A stretch of 64,000 nucleotides of DNA from Scylla paramamosain (Eukaryota > Arthropoda > Malacostraca > Decapoda > Portunidae), in contig NC_087190.1 of assembly GCF_035594125.1 (NCBI RefSeq), positions 5,871,501 to 5,935,500 of the forward strand, written 5' to 3'. Shown here one piece after another: positions 46,311 through 56,840 of the stretch. Position 1 is the stretch's first letter; every line of letters begins with the position of its first letter. The position numbers and the translations under genes were made by a program. Under the pieces are notes generated by a model. It had not been told where the DNA came from, did not search any database, and worked only from the letters and a program-made list of their open reading frames with translations.

Positions 46311-46778
46311 CTACACCTTACTGTAAAAACTTAACAAGTTTGTCAGGCAAGACTTCCCCTTCGTGAAGCCATGCTGTGACTGACTTATCAAGTTATGTTT
46401 GTCTAAATGTTCCCTAATGTTCCTCGCTATTATTGACTCTAACATTTTACCTACAACTGAAGTTAAGCTGACAGGTCTATAATTAGACGCTAAAGTTTTA
46501 TCTCCTTTCTTAAAGATGGGTACTACATTAGCCTGCCTCCACATTACTGGTACCTCACCCGACTCCAGTGATTTCCTAAAGACAGAAACTAACGGCTCAC
46601 TAATAATCTCCTTACATTCCTTAAGTACTCTGGGGTATATTTCATCAGGTCCTGGTGACTTGAACTTTTTTAGCCTATCTATCTCCTGTTCCACTATCTC
46701 CCTAGTTATGGAAATAACTGTCAGCTTCTCATTCTCATCTGCTCTAAATACCTGTTCACTATCTGGCATATCCTGCAT
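46311..46778 (-). CDS. CR1 RT fingers (copy C4)
   Basis: 155 codons: EIVEQEIDRLKKFKSPGPDE, IYPRVLKECKEIISEPLVSV, MWRQANVVPIFKKGDKTLAS, NYRPVSLTSVVGKMLESIIA, QHGFTKGKSCLTNLLSFYSK. Stop at V-stop near 46311 where a TAG replaces a sense codon; motif A (FDKVPH-like) lies in the 120 bp before the palm frame (LYLDFSKAFDKVPHQRLLRK read in part). Confidence 0.85.
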   Translation of the reverse strand: MQDMPDSEQVFRADENEKLTVISITREIVEQEIDRLKKFKSPGPDEIYPRVLKECKEIISEPLVSVFRKSLESGEVPVMWRQANVVPIFKKGDKTLASNYRPVSLTSVVGKMLESIIARNIREHLDKHNLISQSQHGFTKGKSCLTNLLSFYSKV

Positions 46779-47048
46779 GTTTTCCTGGGTGAAGACAGTT
46801 AAAAAATAATCATTCAGAAGTTTACTAATCTCCTCCCCAGAACTAACCAGCTCCCCATCTGCTGCCTTTAATGGACCTACAGTATCCTTATTCTTCGTCC
46901 TGTATACCTGATAAAATCCCTTGGGGTCCGTCTTCGCCTGGCTGGCTACCTTTGATTCATAATTGTCCTTAGCTTTCCTCGTTAACTTCCTGACTGTTCT
47001 AACTAATTCATTATATTGTGTCCTTAAAACTTCTTCACCTGCCCTTAA

Positions 47049-48371
47049 TCACCTATATATACTTCTCTTACGCCCTATATAATGCTTTAACCTAGCAGTC
47101 ATCCATTTAGGGTCATTTTTTTGTGATCTTATTGTTTTATACGGGATATTTGCTAACTGACCTGTATGAACTTTATCTACGAAATATTTATACAATTCAT
47201 CTACATTTACTTCACCTAGTCCCCTCATCTCGTGCTCTACCATCCTCTCCTCACCCTCATCTACTCGCCTCGACCTCACCTCTCTCATTTCAGCATGACC
47301 TGACATTCCAACATACTCACACCTAGCTCCCCCCTTCCTCTTTCCTCCTCCCTTCCGGACACATCTTCCCTCCTCTTGTCCTACACCCTCACGCTTCACC
47401 TCACCTCTCTCATCCTGCCTTATCTCTCTGAACTCCGTCCCTGACCTGACCTCACCCCGCATCCTTTGCCAGTCCACTCCTTGGAGGTACCTTTTTAATT
47501 CTTCAAAATTTGCTCTCCTAAAGTCAGGTATTTTACTAGTGTTTTTGTTTCTAACTGTTTCTTCCCATTCTAAATTGTACCTAATTTCCCTATGGTCACT
47601 GTTACCTAGCTCTCCTCCAACCTCTACCTGCGTGACTGCTTCCTCCCTGCTAGTAAGAATTAAATCTAGAATATTATTCCCCCTTGTGGGTTCTACGACT
47701 ACTTGTTTTAAAAAATTATCCTGAATTACCTTAAGAAATTCCTCTGCTTCCTTGTTACCCACCATCAGACTCCAGTCGATATTCCTAAAATTAAAATCTC
47801 CTACCACACATACCTGACTGTACCTGCCTGCTCTATTTAATTCCTGCCACAGTGAGGTGTTAATTTCCTCTGTACTGGTCGGTGGTCTGTAAACTACCCC
47901 TAGTACTACTGACTGCGATCCTTCCTTAATATCTACCCATATCGACTCTGCTTTGTTATCTGTTTTAATTCTACTGTTGATACAACACTGTAATGTGTCC
48001 CTAACGTATAACGCGACGCCTCCTCCTCTCCTGTTCTCCCTATCTTTATAGAACATTGTATACCCATCTATCTTAACCTCTGGATTAAATACTTTTCCTG
48101 ACATATCTAACCAAGTTTCAGTTAAAGCAATGATGTCAAATTTCTCAACGCTCGCTATTCCTCTAAGCAAGTCTATTTTATTCAGAATACTTCTACAGTT
48201 TGTGTAGTAAACACTTAAGCTATTTCTCACCATCCCTGAGCTAGCTACTTTTCTAGATTTAACTATTTTGCCCCTCGCCTTCTCACTACCCCTTCTTCCC
48301 TCCCGACTAACGAAAAAAGTGCTGGAGTGCAGTAACCTCCCGCTCGAGTGTTTCGGCCAAAACACGAACAC
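47049..48371 (-). CDS. CR1 endonuclease domain of ORF2 (copy C4)
   Basis: 440 codons. Endonuclease blocks: SVYYTNCRSILNKIDLLRGI, FDIIALTETWLD, MFYKDRENRRGGGVALYVRD, ESIWVDI, VVLGVVYRPPTS, VCVVGDFNFRNIDW, NILDLILTSRE, GNSDHREIRYNL (catalytic SDH). Then a 70-residue Arg/Gly/Glu-rich insert encoded by a purine-rich tract (47235-47465), and VDKVHTGQLANIPYKT, WMTARLKHYIGRKRSIYR. The ATG at 48371 lies where ORF1 ends; the true start may be the internal MVRNSLSVYY. All active-site residues seem intact. Stop at 47049 precedes the RT frame. Confidence 0.87.
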   Translation of the reverse strand: MFVFWPKHSSGRLLHSSTFFVSREGRRGSEKARGKIVKSRKVASSGMVRNSLSVYYTNCRSILNKIDLLRGIASVEKFDIIALTETWLDMSGKVFNPEVKIDGYTMFYKDRENRRGGGVALYVRDTLQCCINSRIKTDNKAESIWVDIKEGSQSVVLGVVYRPPTSTEEINTSLWQELNRAGRYSQVCVVGDFNFRNIDWSLMVGNKEAEEFLKVIQDNFLKQVVVEPTRGNNILDLILTSREEAVTQVEVGGELGNSDHREIRYNLEWEETVRNKNTSKIPDFRRANFEELKRYLQGVDWQRMRGEVRSGTEFREIRQDERGEVKREGVGQEEGRCVRKGGGKRKGGARCEYVGMSGHAEMREVRSRRVDEGEERMVEHEMRGLGEVNVDELYKYFVDKVHTGQLANIPYKTIRSQKNDPKWMTARLKHYIGRKRSIYR

Positions 48372-48374
48372 CCT

Positions 48375-48485
48375 GGCGTGACAAAATGCACTCCATCCCT
48401 GGCGTACAAGGTGTCCCTACCATAGAAAAGGTCCCAGTTGTCGATGAACGTCCATCCATTACTCCTACAATGATTCGCGAGCCTG
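48375..48485 (-). pseudogene. CR1 ORF1 esterase (SGNH) C-terminus, 5'-truncated
   Basis: RRLANHCRSNGWTFIDNWDL, FYGRDTLYARDGVHFVTPGC. The GW-x-FIDNWDxF...LYxRDGxH signature is the last block of the SGNH-type esterase found in many CR1 ORF1 proteins; the terminal catalytic Asp and His (RDGVH) are present. Everything upstream is missing. Confidence 0.75.
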
Positions 48486-48727
48486 CGATAGAAACCGTAA
48501 GAGGGTAGTTTGGAAATCAAAGCTTTGTGCCAGACTCTATCAAAGGCTTTTGATATGTCCAAGGCAACAGCAAAAGTTTCACTAAAATCTCTAAAAGAGG
48601 ATGACCAAGACTCAGTAAGGAAAGCCAGAAGATCACCAGTAGAGCGGCCTTGACGGAACCCATACTGGCGATCAGATAGAAGGTTGTGAAGTGATAGATG
48701 TTTAAGAATCTTCCTGTTGAGGATAGA

Positions 48728-49066
48728 TTAAAAAACTTTAGATAAGCAGGAAATTAAAGCAATAGGACGGTAGTTTGAGGGATTAGAGCGGTCACCCTTT
48801 TTAGGAACAGGTTGAATGTAGGCAAACTTCCAGCAAGAAGGAAAGGTAGATGTTGACAGACAGAGCTGAAAGAGTTTGACTAGGCAAGGTGCAAGCACAG
48901 ATGGACAGTTTCGGAGAACAATAGGAGGGGCCCCATCAGGTCCATAAGCCTTCCGAGGGTTTAGGCCAGCGAGGGCATGGAAAACATCATTGCGAAGAAT
49001 TTTAATACGTGGCATGAAGTAGTCAGAGGGTGGAGGAGAGGGAGGAACAAGCCCAGAATCGTCCAA
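48728..49066 (-). CDS. Family A linker and RT finger (copy A5, 5' of the CR1 insert)
   Basis: 112 codons: [60 protein letters not shown]. Ends at a TAA that replaces the usual codon after SCLSKVF. Confidence 0.8.
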   Translation of the reverse strand: MDDSGLVPPSPPPSDYFMPRIKILRNDVFHALAGLNPRKAYGPDGAPPIVLRNCPSVLAPCLVKLFQLCLSTSTFPSCWKFAYIQPVPKKGDRSNPSNYRPIALISCLSKVF

Positions 49067-49554
49067 GTTAGAGTTTTTAGCAAAGGTTTGAGCAAAAAGT
49101 TCAGCTTTAGAAATAGATGTGATAACAGTGGTGCCATCTGGTTGAAGTAGAGGAGGGAAAGAAGAAGAAGCAAAGTTATTGGAGATATTTTTGGCTAGAT
49201 GCCAGAAATCACCAGGGGAGTTAGATCTTGAAAGGTTTTGACATTTTCTGTTAATGAAGGAGTTTTTGGCTAGTTGGAGAACAGACTTGGCATAGTTCCG
49301 GGCAGAAATATAAAGTGCATGAGATTCTGGTCATGGAAGGCTTAAGTACCTTTTGTGGGCCACCTCTCTATCATGTATAGCACGAGAACAAGCTGTGTTA
49401 AACCAAGGTTTAGAAGGTTTAGGACGAGAAAAAGAGTGAGGAATTTACGCCTCCATGCCAGACATTATCACCTCTGTTATGCGCTCAGCATAACACGGAC
49501 ACGGAAGCAGTAGTCATTCCAAGGAAAATCAGCAAAATACCTCCTCAGGTCCCC

Positions 49555-50409
49555 TCAACTAGCAGAGGCAAAACGCCAGAGGCACCTTCGCTTAGGGGGA
49601 TCCTGAGGAGGGATTGGAGTGATAGGACAAGATAAAGATATGAGATTGTGATCGGAGGAGCCCAACGGAGAAGAAAGGGTGACAGCATAAGCAGAAGGAT
49701 TAGAGGTCAGGAAAAGGTCAAGAATGTTGGGCGTATCTCCAAGACGGTCAGGAATACGAGTAGGGTGTTGCACCAATTGCTCTAGGTCATGGAGGATAGC
49801 AAAGTTGTAGGCTGGTTCACCAGGATGGTCAGTGAAGGGAGAGGAAAGCCAAAGCTGGTGGTGAACATTGAAGTCTCCAAGAATGGAGATCTCTGCAAAA
49901 GGGAAGAGGGTCAGAATGTGCCCCACTTTGGAAGTTAAGTAGTCAAAGAATTTCTTATAGTCAGAGGAGTTAGGAGAGAGGTATACAGCACAGATAAATT
50001 TAGTATGAGAATGACTCTGTTGTCGTAGCCAGATGGTGGAAAACTCGGAAGATTCAAGAGCGTGGGCACGAGAGCAGGTTAAGTCACAGCGCACATAAAC
50101 GCAGCATCCAGCTTTGGATCGAAAATGAGGATAGAGAAAGTAGGAGGGAACAGAAAAGGGGCTACTGTCAGTTGCCTCAGACACCTGAGTTTCAGTGAGG
50201 AAAAGAAGATGAGGTTTAGAAGAGGAGAGGTGGTGTTCTACAGATTGAAAATTAGATCTTAGACCGCGAATGTTGCAAAAGTTAATGAAGAAAAAGTTGA
50301 GGTGGGTGTCAAGACACTTAGGGTCGTCGACAGAAAGGCAGTCCGACCTGGGGACATTTATGGTCCCCTCCCCAGATGGAGACTCCGAGGCTGGTGTAGG
50401 AGTCGCCAT
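49555..50409 (-). CDS. Family A N-terminus and endonuclease (copy A5)
   Basis: 284 codons from the shared [83 protein letters not shown], ending after RFASAS at a TGA where others read WGDLRR. It carries the same SLP-stop change downstream (49333) as A1. Confidence 0.87.
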   Translation of the reverse strand: MATPTPASESPSGEGTINVPRSDCLSVDDPKCLDTHLNFFFINFCNIRGLRSNFQSVEHHLSSSKPHLLFLTETQVSEATDSSPFSVPSYFLYPHFRSKAGCCVYVRCDLTCSRAHALESSEFSTIWLRQQSHSHTKFICAVYLSPNSSDYKKFFDYLTSKVGHILTLFPFAEISILGDFNVHHQLWLSSPFTDHPGEPAYNFAILHDLEQLVQHPTRIPDRLGDTPNILDLFLTSNPSAYAVTLSSPLGSSDHNLISLSCPITPIPPQDPPKRRCLWRFASAS

Positions 50410-50711
50410 GATTTTAAAATTTTTGAGTGAAGGGTGTGTGTGTTATTAGGTGCTTGTAGTTTTGTGTGGAGGAAGAGAGTTGTCTTTAGAGGGCAGGCTG
50501 TGACTGCCCCCTTGTGCTGTGAGACACAAAGGGAAACGTTCAGTGAGGTCACAGCTGGGTTTAATGATAAGTTCACAGCACCCCCTGAACAGTGCTTTAG
50601 ACCTCACTGGGAGTAATTATCGTTTCGGCAGGAGTCTACTGCCTCCTCCTTACCTCCTTATACCTTATAGTTAGGCGGAGGACTAGTTCCTGGGATGTAT
50701 GGCGGCCAGTA

Positions 50712-50745
50712 TATAAAGCTGTGTGCGAGATTTTGGCGTCAGACC
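50712..50745 (+). promoter_or_regulatory. TATA box with initiator in front of the family E repeat
   Basis: TATAAA at 50712-50717 and GTCAGACC with A at 50741, 29 bp apart. The initiator is also the left copy of the TTGGCGTCAGACC motif that flanks each E unit. Confidence 0.4.
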
Positions 50746-50746
50746 A

Positions 50747-51380
50747 CACCTTGACAAAATTAATGTTTTTCTCTAGTATCCACAGATTGTCTATGCAATG
50801 GACGAGCGACGAGGACGGCCCAGACCAGCGAGGACGACGAAGTTCAACATCATCATAAATGTTGAAAATTAATAATTAATACAATATAAATGTAATTAGA
50901 GTGACATTAGGGGCTGCAGCACTACTCAGTCTATTTCTTAGGGCAAGTTGTGTTCCTTCTGGAGGTTGCCGTCCTACGAAATAGCACACTGGGAAAAAAA
51001 AAAAAAACACTCTCTCTCTCTCTCTTGCACTAGGACAGATTCACTTCCTTCAGAAGTCTGTGTCATAGGGAAAGTTGTGTTTCTGGTAGTGCATTTGTGG
51101 CTCCTGTGTCACTTTGTTTGCTTTTGTCACTTTGTTACTATTACTGTAAACTAGAAATAAGATTTGTTTTTGTTGTATCTGGAGTGTCAACCAGATATAT
51201 ATAAAATCTTAATGCAAATAAATATAGATAAAAAAAAAAACTATAAATAAAAACAATAACGTGGTCAATCCCACATCCTATCTTTCTCCAATTTTCTTTC
51301 ACCCCTTCTCTTCCCACCCACTTTCTCTTAGCTAGCTATCTTCCTCTCTTCACCCACTTAAAAAAAAAAAAAAAAAAAAA
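50747..51380 (+). mobile_element. Family E 3' UTR copy with poly(A), upstream of full E
   Basis: 634 bp nearly identical to the 3' UTR of the E element at 56160-56830: CACCTTGACAAAATTAATGT, GACGAGCGACGAGGACGGCC, GGGGCTGCAGCACTACTCAG, (CT)n, AGAAGTCTGTGTCATAGGG, AACGTGGTCAATCCCACATC, then poly(A) 51360-51381. Flanked by TTGGCGTCAGACC at 50733-50745 and 51382-51394, which fits a target duplication. No coding. Confidence 0.88.
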
Positions 51381-51394
51381 ATTGGCGTCAGACC

Positions 51395-51915
51395 AGTGAG
51401 TCGGAGAGCAGCTTTACGAGTCCACTCCGAGACACGCTGCGGCTTTGTCCGGGCTTCACACCTCAGCTGCTCCTTCTCTACTTTGTGGACTTAATCTTCA
51501 CACTGTGTGATACGGGACTTTGTCTCCGCTTGGTGTGGTGTTTGCTGTCCACTTTGTGGACTCTCGCTGTGCTCCCGTGTCTGGACTCTGTTTCTGGCCG
51601 CCACTCTGTGGACTTAGCCGTTGTCTGGCCACTTTGTGGACTTTGTTTTTCCCTTGCAGGTTACGATTTTCCCTTGCAGGTTAGGACTTTGAATTTTTTC
51701 GCCCGTTTAGCGTCGGACTGAGTCGGTACGAAGCCTTTGACCCCGTAAGGACTGTCTCGTAGGGTAGCTCCCTGAGGGGGACCCTTAGAGGGTCGGTTAT
51801 AGGAAGACCAGATCCTGGGCCACAGGGACTCTGTCAGACAGGTGGAAGACCCGAACGGGGCAGCAGCTCGGAGTTAGGTTTTTTCTCCGGACTGCTGTAG
51901 GTAGTATGATGCACC
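51395..51915 (+). promoter_or_regulatory. Family E 5' UTR (GC-rich, repeated motif)
   Basis: GC-rich, in contrast with the AT-rich coding part. Four to five copies of CACTTTGTGGACT-like motifs (51480, 51550, 51602, 51630) and a duplicated TTTTCCCTTGCAGGTTA (51648, 51667). Probably holds the element's internal promoter, as in other jockey LINEs (inference). Confidence 0.45.
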
Positions 51916-53010
51916 ATGGCAAAGATTAAAATAAAATGTAGGCCACCTAACAGAGAAAATAAACTTAAATTACTCGAAATTTTGAGTTCAAGAGATATAG
52001 AGGTTACAGGATTTATTGCAATTAATGATGGTTTTATTGCACTGACACTTAATGAACATCATGCTGACTGCATATTCAATGTTGACACCAAGACAGAACT
52101 TGAGAGACATGGGTTCAGTCCTATTATGTAACCTCAATTTAAGGTTAAAAAAAGTGTTATTCTACCCAGAGTGGATGAAATAATATATGAAAAACATATA
52201 GTAGATATTGGGGAGGAACTACAAAAATGCAACCCCTGGATAGGGGAGGATATAGTAGACATCTATAAATTTCCAAAGTCTCCAACACTAAAAATAACCT
52301 TTTCTCAAACATCTTTGGCATTAAAATGTATAGAGAAAGGTCTTAAAGCATTTCACATAAGCATTCCATCACATGAAATTAAGCAAGAAACATACATCTC
52401 TATTAAGTGTTGTCTAAGATGTTACGCCTTAGAAGATCACTTTACTAGTGAGTGTTCTATGCCTAAAGAGTACAAAATTTGCTCTGAATGTAGTGAAGAA
52501 GGGCATGTTTGGCATCAATGCCAAACTGTAACTAAGAAATGCCTGAACTGTAAGGAAGACCATAGTACGATGGCTATGAAATGTATAAAAAGGAAAGAAA
52601 TAATAAAAGAGAAAAGGAATGAAATATCCAACAAACAAAAAATGAGTTATGCAAATGTTGCACAGCACTCTCCATTTACTACTACTACTATGACTAACTT
52701 CCAAAAACCACTTGTATCTAAGGAAGATGTTTTACAAATTTACACTTGTATAGCCCATGCTGAAAATGCAAATCTGAAGAATCCAGGTACTTACAAATAT
52801 GAATTAAATAAGCTACTTAAAGCAAATAAGCTCCCAATTATCAAATTTCCTGATGATGAGCCTTCTACTAAGAGTAATACCTCTCAAATACAGGACATTG
52901 TAGGAGCAACTGACACAGGAACAAGTGAATCATCACGCAGGATCCAAGCAACCAAACCTAAATTTACTAGACAAAAAAGTTCAGATTCACTTGCAGGAAA
53001 ACTTGAGTGA
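51916..53010 (+). pseudogene. Family E ORF1 with three zinc knuckles, one internal stop
   Basis: 365-codon frame from ATG at 51916, broken only by TAA at 52129-52131 (after GFSPIM); the frame downstream (from 52171) is the same. C-terminal half has CLRCYALEDHFTSEC, CSECSEEGHVWHQC (C-x2-C-x4-H-x4-C) and CLNCKEDHSTMAMKC, then a Lys-rich segment and MSYANVAQ. It is a nucleic-acid-binding, Gag-like protein that would package the LINE RNA. It ends in LAGKLE-stop; an overlapping frame to 53341 (MADLLVGIKKTKSINGNIRR) may be its natural C-terminus after a frameshift. Confidence 0.8.
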
Positions 53011-53282
53011 TGATATTGGATTAGAACTATACACTACAAAAGATAAAGACTGGCCGAAGGATCTATCTATGGCTGACCTACTAGTTGGAATAAAAAAAAC
53101 AAAAAGTATAAATGGAAATATACGGAGGGAAAATACACAGAAGAACAAATACTGCAGAAAATTAGTAAAGAATTGTATGTTCAAGGTCGATAATGATTCC
53201 TTCAGGAAAATCAGAAGTGGACTGGTACGTTCATCACCAAAAGACAGACCTGCGCCTTACCAAATATCCTCACATTTAATTA

Positions 53283-54651
53283 CAGTCTCAAAATCATTCA
53301 ACATAATGTCCTTAACTGGAAAACAAACAAACATTCATTAATACCAAATTATCTTACAAGTAATCCTGACCTTATAATAAATAGTCATGGCTTAAAATCA
53401 AGTGAAGATTTAAAAATACCAGGATATAGAATCTATAAAATTAATTATACTGAAAGTATGTCTGATGGATCAGCCATTGCAGTAAAATATAACATTAAAC
53501 ATAAACTATATGACGATTTTGATACAAATTTCTTAGCCTTGGAAGTTGAAACCAGCCTTGGTCCAATTAAAATAGCCACTACTTACTTACCTCCAAGACG
53601 TCCTTTCCTCTCGTATACCGATATGCATAAGCTTCTGAGTAACTCTATTCCAACTTATATAATAGGTGACTTTATGGTAGGCATACAAGTTTTGGTAACA
53701 AAGAAAATAACACGGTTGGGAAAAGTTTATTAAATCTTATTAACCAAGGGAAAATGATTCATTTGGGTCCACATTTTCCAACTTTTTTCTCTCATAATTC
53801 ACAAACAAATCCAGATAAAATTTTTGCTAACAAACATCATTATCTAAACATTATCTGTGAACCCGGAGAAATAACGACATCGGATCATCTACCTGTAATT
53901 ATAAAACTTTCCACAAAACCATTTTTAAAAGAAAAACCAAAAGTATACAAAACAAACAAAGCTGACTGGGATCTTTTTCAATATAAATTGGACACACAAA
54001 TAAATATTACTAATCTAGAAGGTACTACTGCTGAACAATTAGAAGATGCCACTTTAAATTGGCTAAAAACACTTAAAAACGCAATGGATGCATCGATACC
54101 AAAGTCTAGCTACCAATATATATACCAATTAAAAGCAACAACTGAAATTAAAGAACTCGAAAATCAATATAAAACTTTATCAGAATTTGCAAACTCTTTT
54201 GGTTGGACATCACAAACCTACAGAGAATACCAAAGAATTAAGACCGAATTACGAGACCGATGTAAGGAGGCACATAACAAGAACTGGGAAGAAAAAATAG
54301 ATTATATATCAGATAACTGTAAAAATAGTAAAGACTTTTGGAGTAAAATAAAAATACTGAAAGGTAAAAATACAACTCATGTTAACTATCTGAAGGACAA
54401 CGAAGGAAACAAATACTACTCTGACCAAGAAAAATGTAATTTTTTTGAAAAAAATTTGGAGAGATGTTTTTAGAATTACTGAGGAGGAAGAAAATAGTTT
54501 TGATAAAAACCATTCCGATCACATTGACCAATATATAAATAAATACAAAAATATAATTAATCCATTTCCGACAGTTAACACTGACAGAATAAATAATGAC
54601 AATTATCAAACTAGAGAAATAACTTTAGAGGAAATAAAAATGTTTATTTAA
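53283..54651 (+). pseudogene. Family E ORF2 endonuclease and linker, frameshifted
   Basis: LKIIQHNVLNWKTNKHSLIP marks the endonuclease start; then GSAIAVKYNIKHKL, IKIATTYLPPRRPFLSY, YIIGDFMV (active-site Asp; Asn replaced), DKIFANKHHYL and ITTSDHLPVIIKLST (SDH). Linker ADWDLFQYKLD ... YREYQRIKTELRDRCKEAHN, KDFWSKIKILKG. Frame changes near 53730, 54470 and 54655. Confidence 0.8.
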
Positions 54652-56016
54652 AGATAAAAGAAGAAAACCCCTGGCTCTACCAAAATTAACAAAATAATAC
54701 TCGAAAAATGTACAGAAAAGACTCTGGGACAATTACGAAATATATTCAACGCATGTCTATCAATCGGTTATTTTCCTAAATGTTTTAAAGAAGCAATTAT
54801 CAAATTTATTCCCCAAAAAAAAGATAAAACTCCCACAAATCCCATAAACTATCGTCCAATATCATTACTTGAGGTACTTGGAAAAATTTTTGAGCGAGTA
54901 ATTCAGTCAAGATTAAATAACTTTTTAGTAGAAAACAATACCTTGAAAGAAAGACAGGACGGTTTCCGGACTTATAAAGGGACTCATACTTCTATTACTA
55001 CCACATATGAAACAATTGCGAACGCTTTAGCAGAAAAGAAACAGGTCTACATGGTACTACGTGATGTGGCCAAAGCTTTTGATAAAGTTTGGCATAATGG
55101 CCTTAAATATAAGATTCTAAGACTGAGATTACCAGAAATACTTGAAAAAAATTTATGTAATTTTCTAGAACATCGAACAGCAAAAATAAACATAGGCAAC
55201 AAATTCAGTGAAGAAATAAATCTTTTAAGTGGTGTTCCACAAGGGAGCGTATTGTCTCCCACTTTATATACTCTGTTTACCAACGATCTCTCCCCACCAA
55301 CTGCTGGTTGCCTTGGCACTATGTATGCGGATGATGTAACACAAATAATTACTTCTCCAAATAAGTCTAAGCTTATGATGAAAGCGAAAGTGGAACGTGA
55401 GATCGAGAGAATAAGTAAATTTGAAAGGACTTGGAAAATAAAGACTAGTGAAGAAAAATTCAAAATAATACCTATTGCACAACTTAAAACAAATAACATC
55501 AAAGTAAATGGAAAAGAAATTGAGACAAGTAAAAAGGGGAAACTGCTTGGTTTGAATATAACGACACATGGATTTGTCAATCATATCACAAATACAATAA
55601 ATAAGGGTAAAGGAGTTCTTTTTCAATTAAGAAGATTTAGCAGTTTAACTCCTAAAACAAAGACAATGTTAGTAAAGACCATATTAATTCCAGTAATCAC
55701 ATATCCATCAATACCGCTATGCATGGCCTCCAAGTCTCAAAAAAGGAAAATGCAAATAATACTTAATAAAGCATTAAGATTCATTCATTGCAATGAACAA
55801 GAACAACTAAATACTGTTGAATTACATATTAAATATGGCATTACTCCTCTAAATATATTCAACTACCAGAGGGTACTAAATACTTGGGAAACTATAAAAA
55901 TGAGTGAGAATGAACAGTACAATACTTTAATAACTCCACATAACCATACGCATTCCTGGTTTCCTAAATGTAGTAAGATCATTACAATGGAACCACCTGA
56001 AGCGATTATAACTTAA
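54652..56016 (+). CDS. Family E ORF2 reverse transcriptase
   Basis: 357 codons are open from 54943; the finger block before it (FIPQKKDKTPTNPINYRPIS) is in the same frame after a stop near 54651. Blocks: RQDGFRTYKGTHTSITTTYE, VLRDVAKAFDKVWHNGLKYK (motif A), [20 protein letters not shown] (motif B), TMYADDVTQII (YADD), GLNITTHGFVNHI and the thumb. C-terminus NYQRVLNTWETIKMSENEQY. Typical of jockey-clade RTs; no RNase H. Palm residues intact. Confidence 0.87.
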
Positions 56017-56159
56017 AAAGAATTCTATAACAAACGCAAAATGAAAATTATAATGGAAAAGAAACTATAAAATGGAGCAAGAAAATAATTCGAAGAATCG
56101 TAACAAACACAATAACACACACGTGTACACACTTAGCAGGGAAACACTTTAGGCAACAT

Positions 56160-56430
56160 CACCTTGACAAAATTAATATTTTTCTCTAGTATCCACAGAT
56201 TGTCTATGCAGTGGACGAGCGACGAGGACGGCCCGGACCAGCGAGGACGACGAAGTTCAACATCATCATAAATGTTAAAAATTAATAATTAATACAATAT
56301 AAATGTAATTAGAGTGACATTAGGGGCTGCAGCACTAATCAGTCTATTTGTTAGGGCAAGTTGTGTTCCTTCTGGAGGTTGCTGTCCTACGAAATTGCAC
56401 ACTAGGAAAAAAAAAGAAAAGAAAAAAAAG

Positions 56431-56488
<58 letters not shown>

Positions 56489-56830
56489 CACTAGGACAGA
56501 TTCACTTCCCTCAGAAGTCTGTGTCATAGGGAAAGTTGTGTTTCTGGTAGTGCATTTGTGGCTCCTGTGTCACTTTGTTTGCTTTTGTCACTTTGTTACT
56601 ATTACTGTAAACTAGAAATAAGATTTGTTTTTGTTGTATCTGGAGATGTATACATAAAATCATAATGTAAATAAATATAGATAAAAAAATATATATAAAA
56701 ACAGAACGTGGTCAATCCCACATCCTATCTTTCTCCAACTTTCTTTCACCCCTTCTCTTCCCACCCACTTTCTCTTAGCTAGCTATCTTCCTCTCTTCAT
56801 CCCCTAAAAAAAAAAAAAAAAAAAAAAAAA
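56160..56830 (+). mobile_element. Family E 3' UTR repeat (right copy)
   Basis: 671 bp, the counterpart of 50747-51380; differs mostly in (CT)n length (56432-56486) and a handful of substitutions. Ends in ~24 A. Confidence 0.88.
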
Positions 56831-56840
56831 TGGCGTCAGA

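Larger units (their letters stand above)
45100..48485 (-). mobile_element. CR1-type LINE (family C), near full-length copy C4
   Basis: 3' tail ACATAAGAACATAAGAAATA (reversed 8-bp units) at 45100. Runs through RT and endonuclease to the C-terminus of an ORF1 esterase domain at 48375-48485, where it is 5'-truncated. ~3.39 kb, the longest C copy here. Inserted in A5 with loss of 14 bp and no visible target duplication. Confidence 0.92.
43992..50651 (-). mobile_element. LINE family A, full-length copy A5 split by a CR1 element
   Basis: A5 3' part 43992-45099, CR1 insert 45100-48485, A5 5' part 48486-50651. Joined length ~3274 bp, matching A3. 14 bp of A (GTTACAGAGAGAAG in A3) are missing at the junction. 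The 5' end has the same GCAGGAGTCTACTGCCTCCT terminus. Almost no poly(A) remains at the 3' end. Confidence 0.93.
51395..56830 (+). mobile_element. Jockey-type LINE family E, full-length
   Basis: 5' UTR 51395-51915, ORF1, ORF2 with endonuclease and RT, 3' UTR 56017-56830 with (CT)n and poly(A) 56807-56830. TGGCGTCAGA borders both sides (51383-51392 and 56831-56840). Inactive through one ORF1 stop and several ORF2 frameshifts. It is AT-rich (codons ending A/T), unlike family A. Confidence 0.88.

Noticed and set aside
50747..56830. LTR retrotransposon interpretation of the E direct repeats
   Set aside because: Repeats end in poly(A), lack TG..CA ends and primer-binding site, and the interior codes for a LINE endonuclease and RT without integrase.
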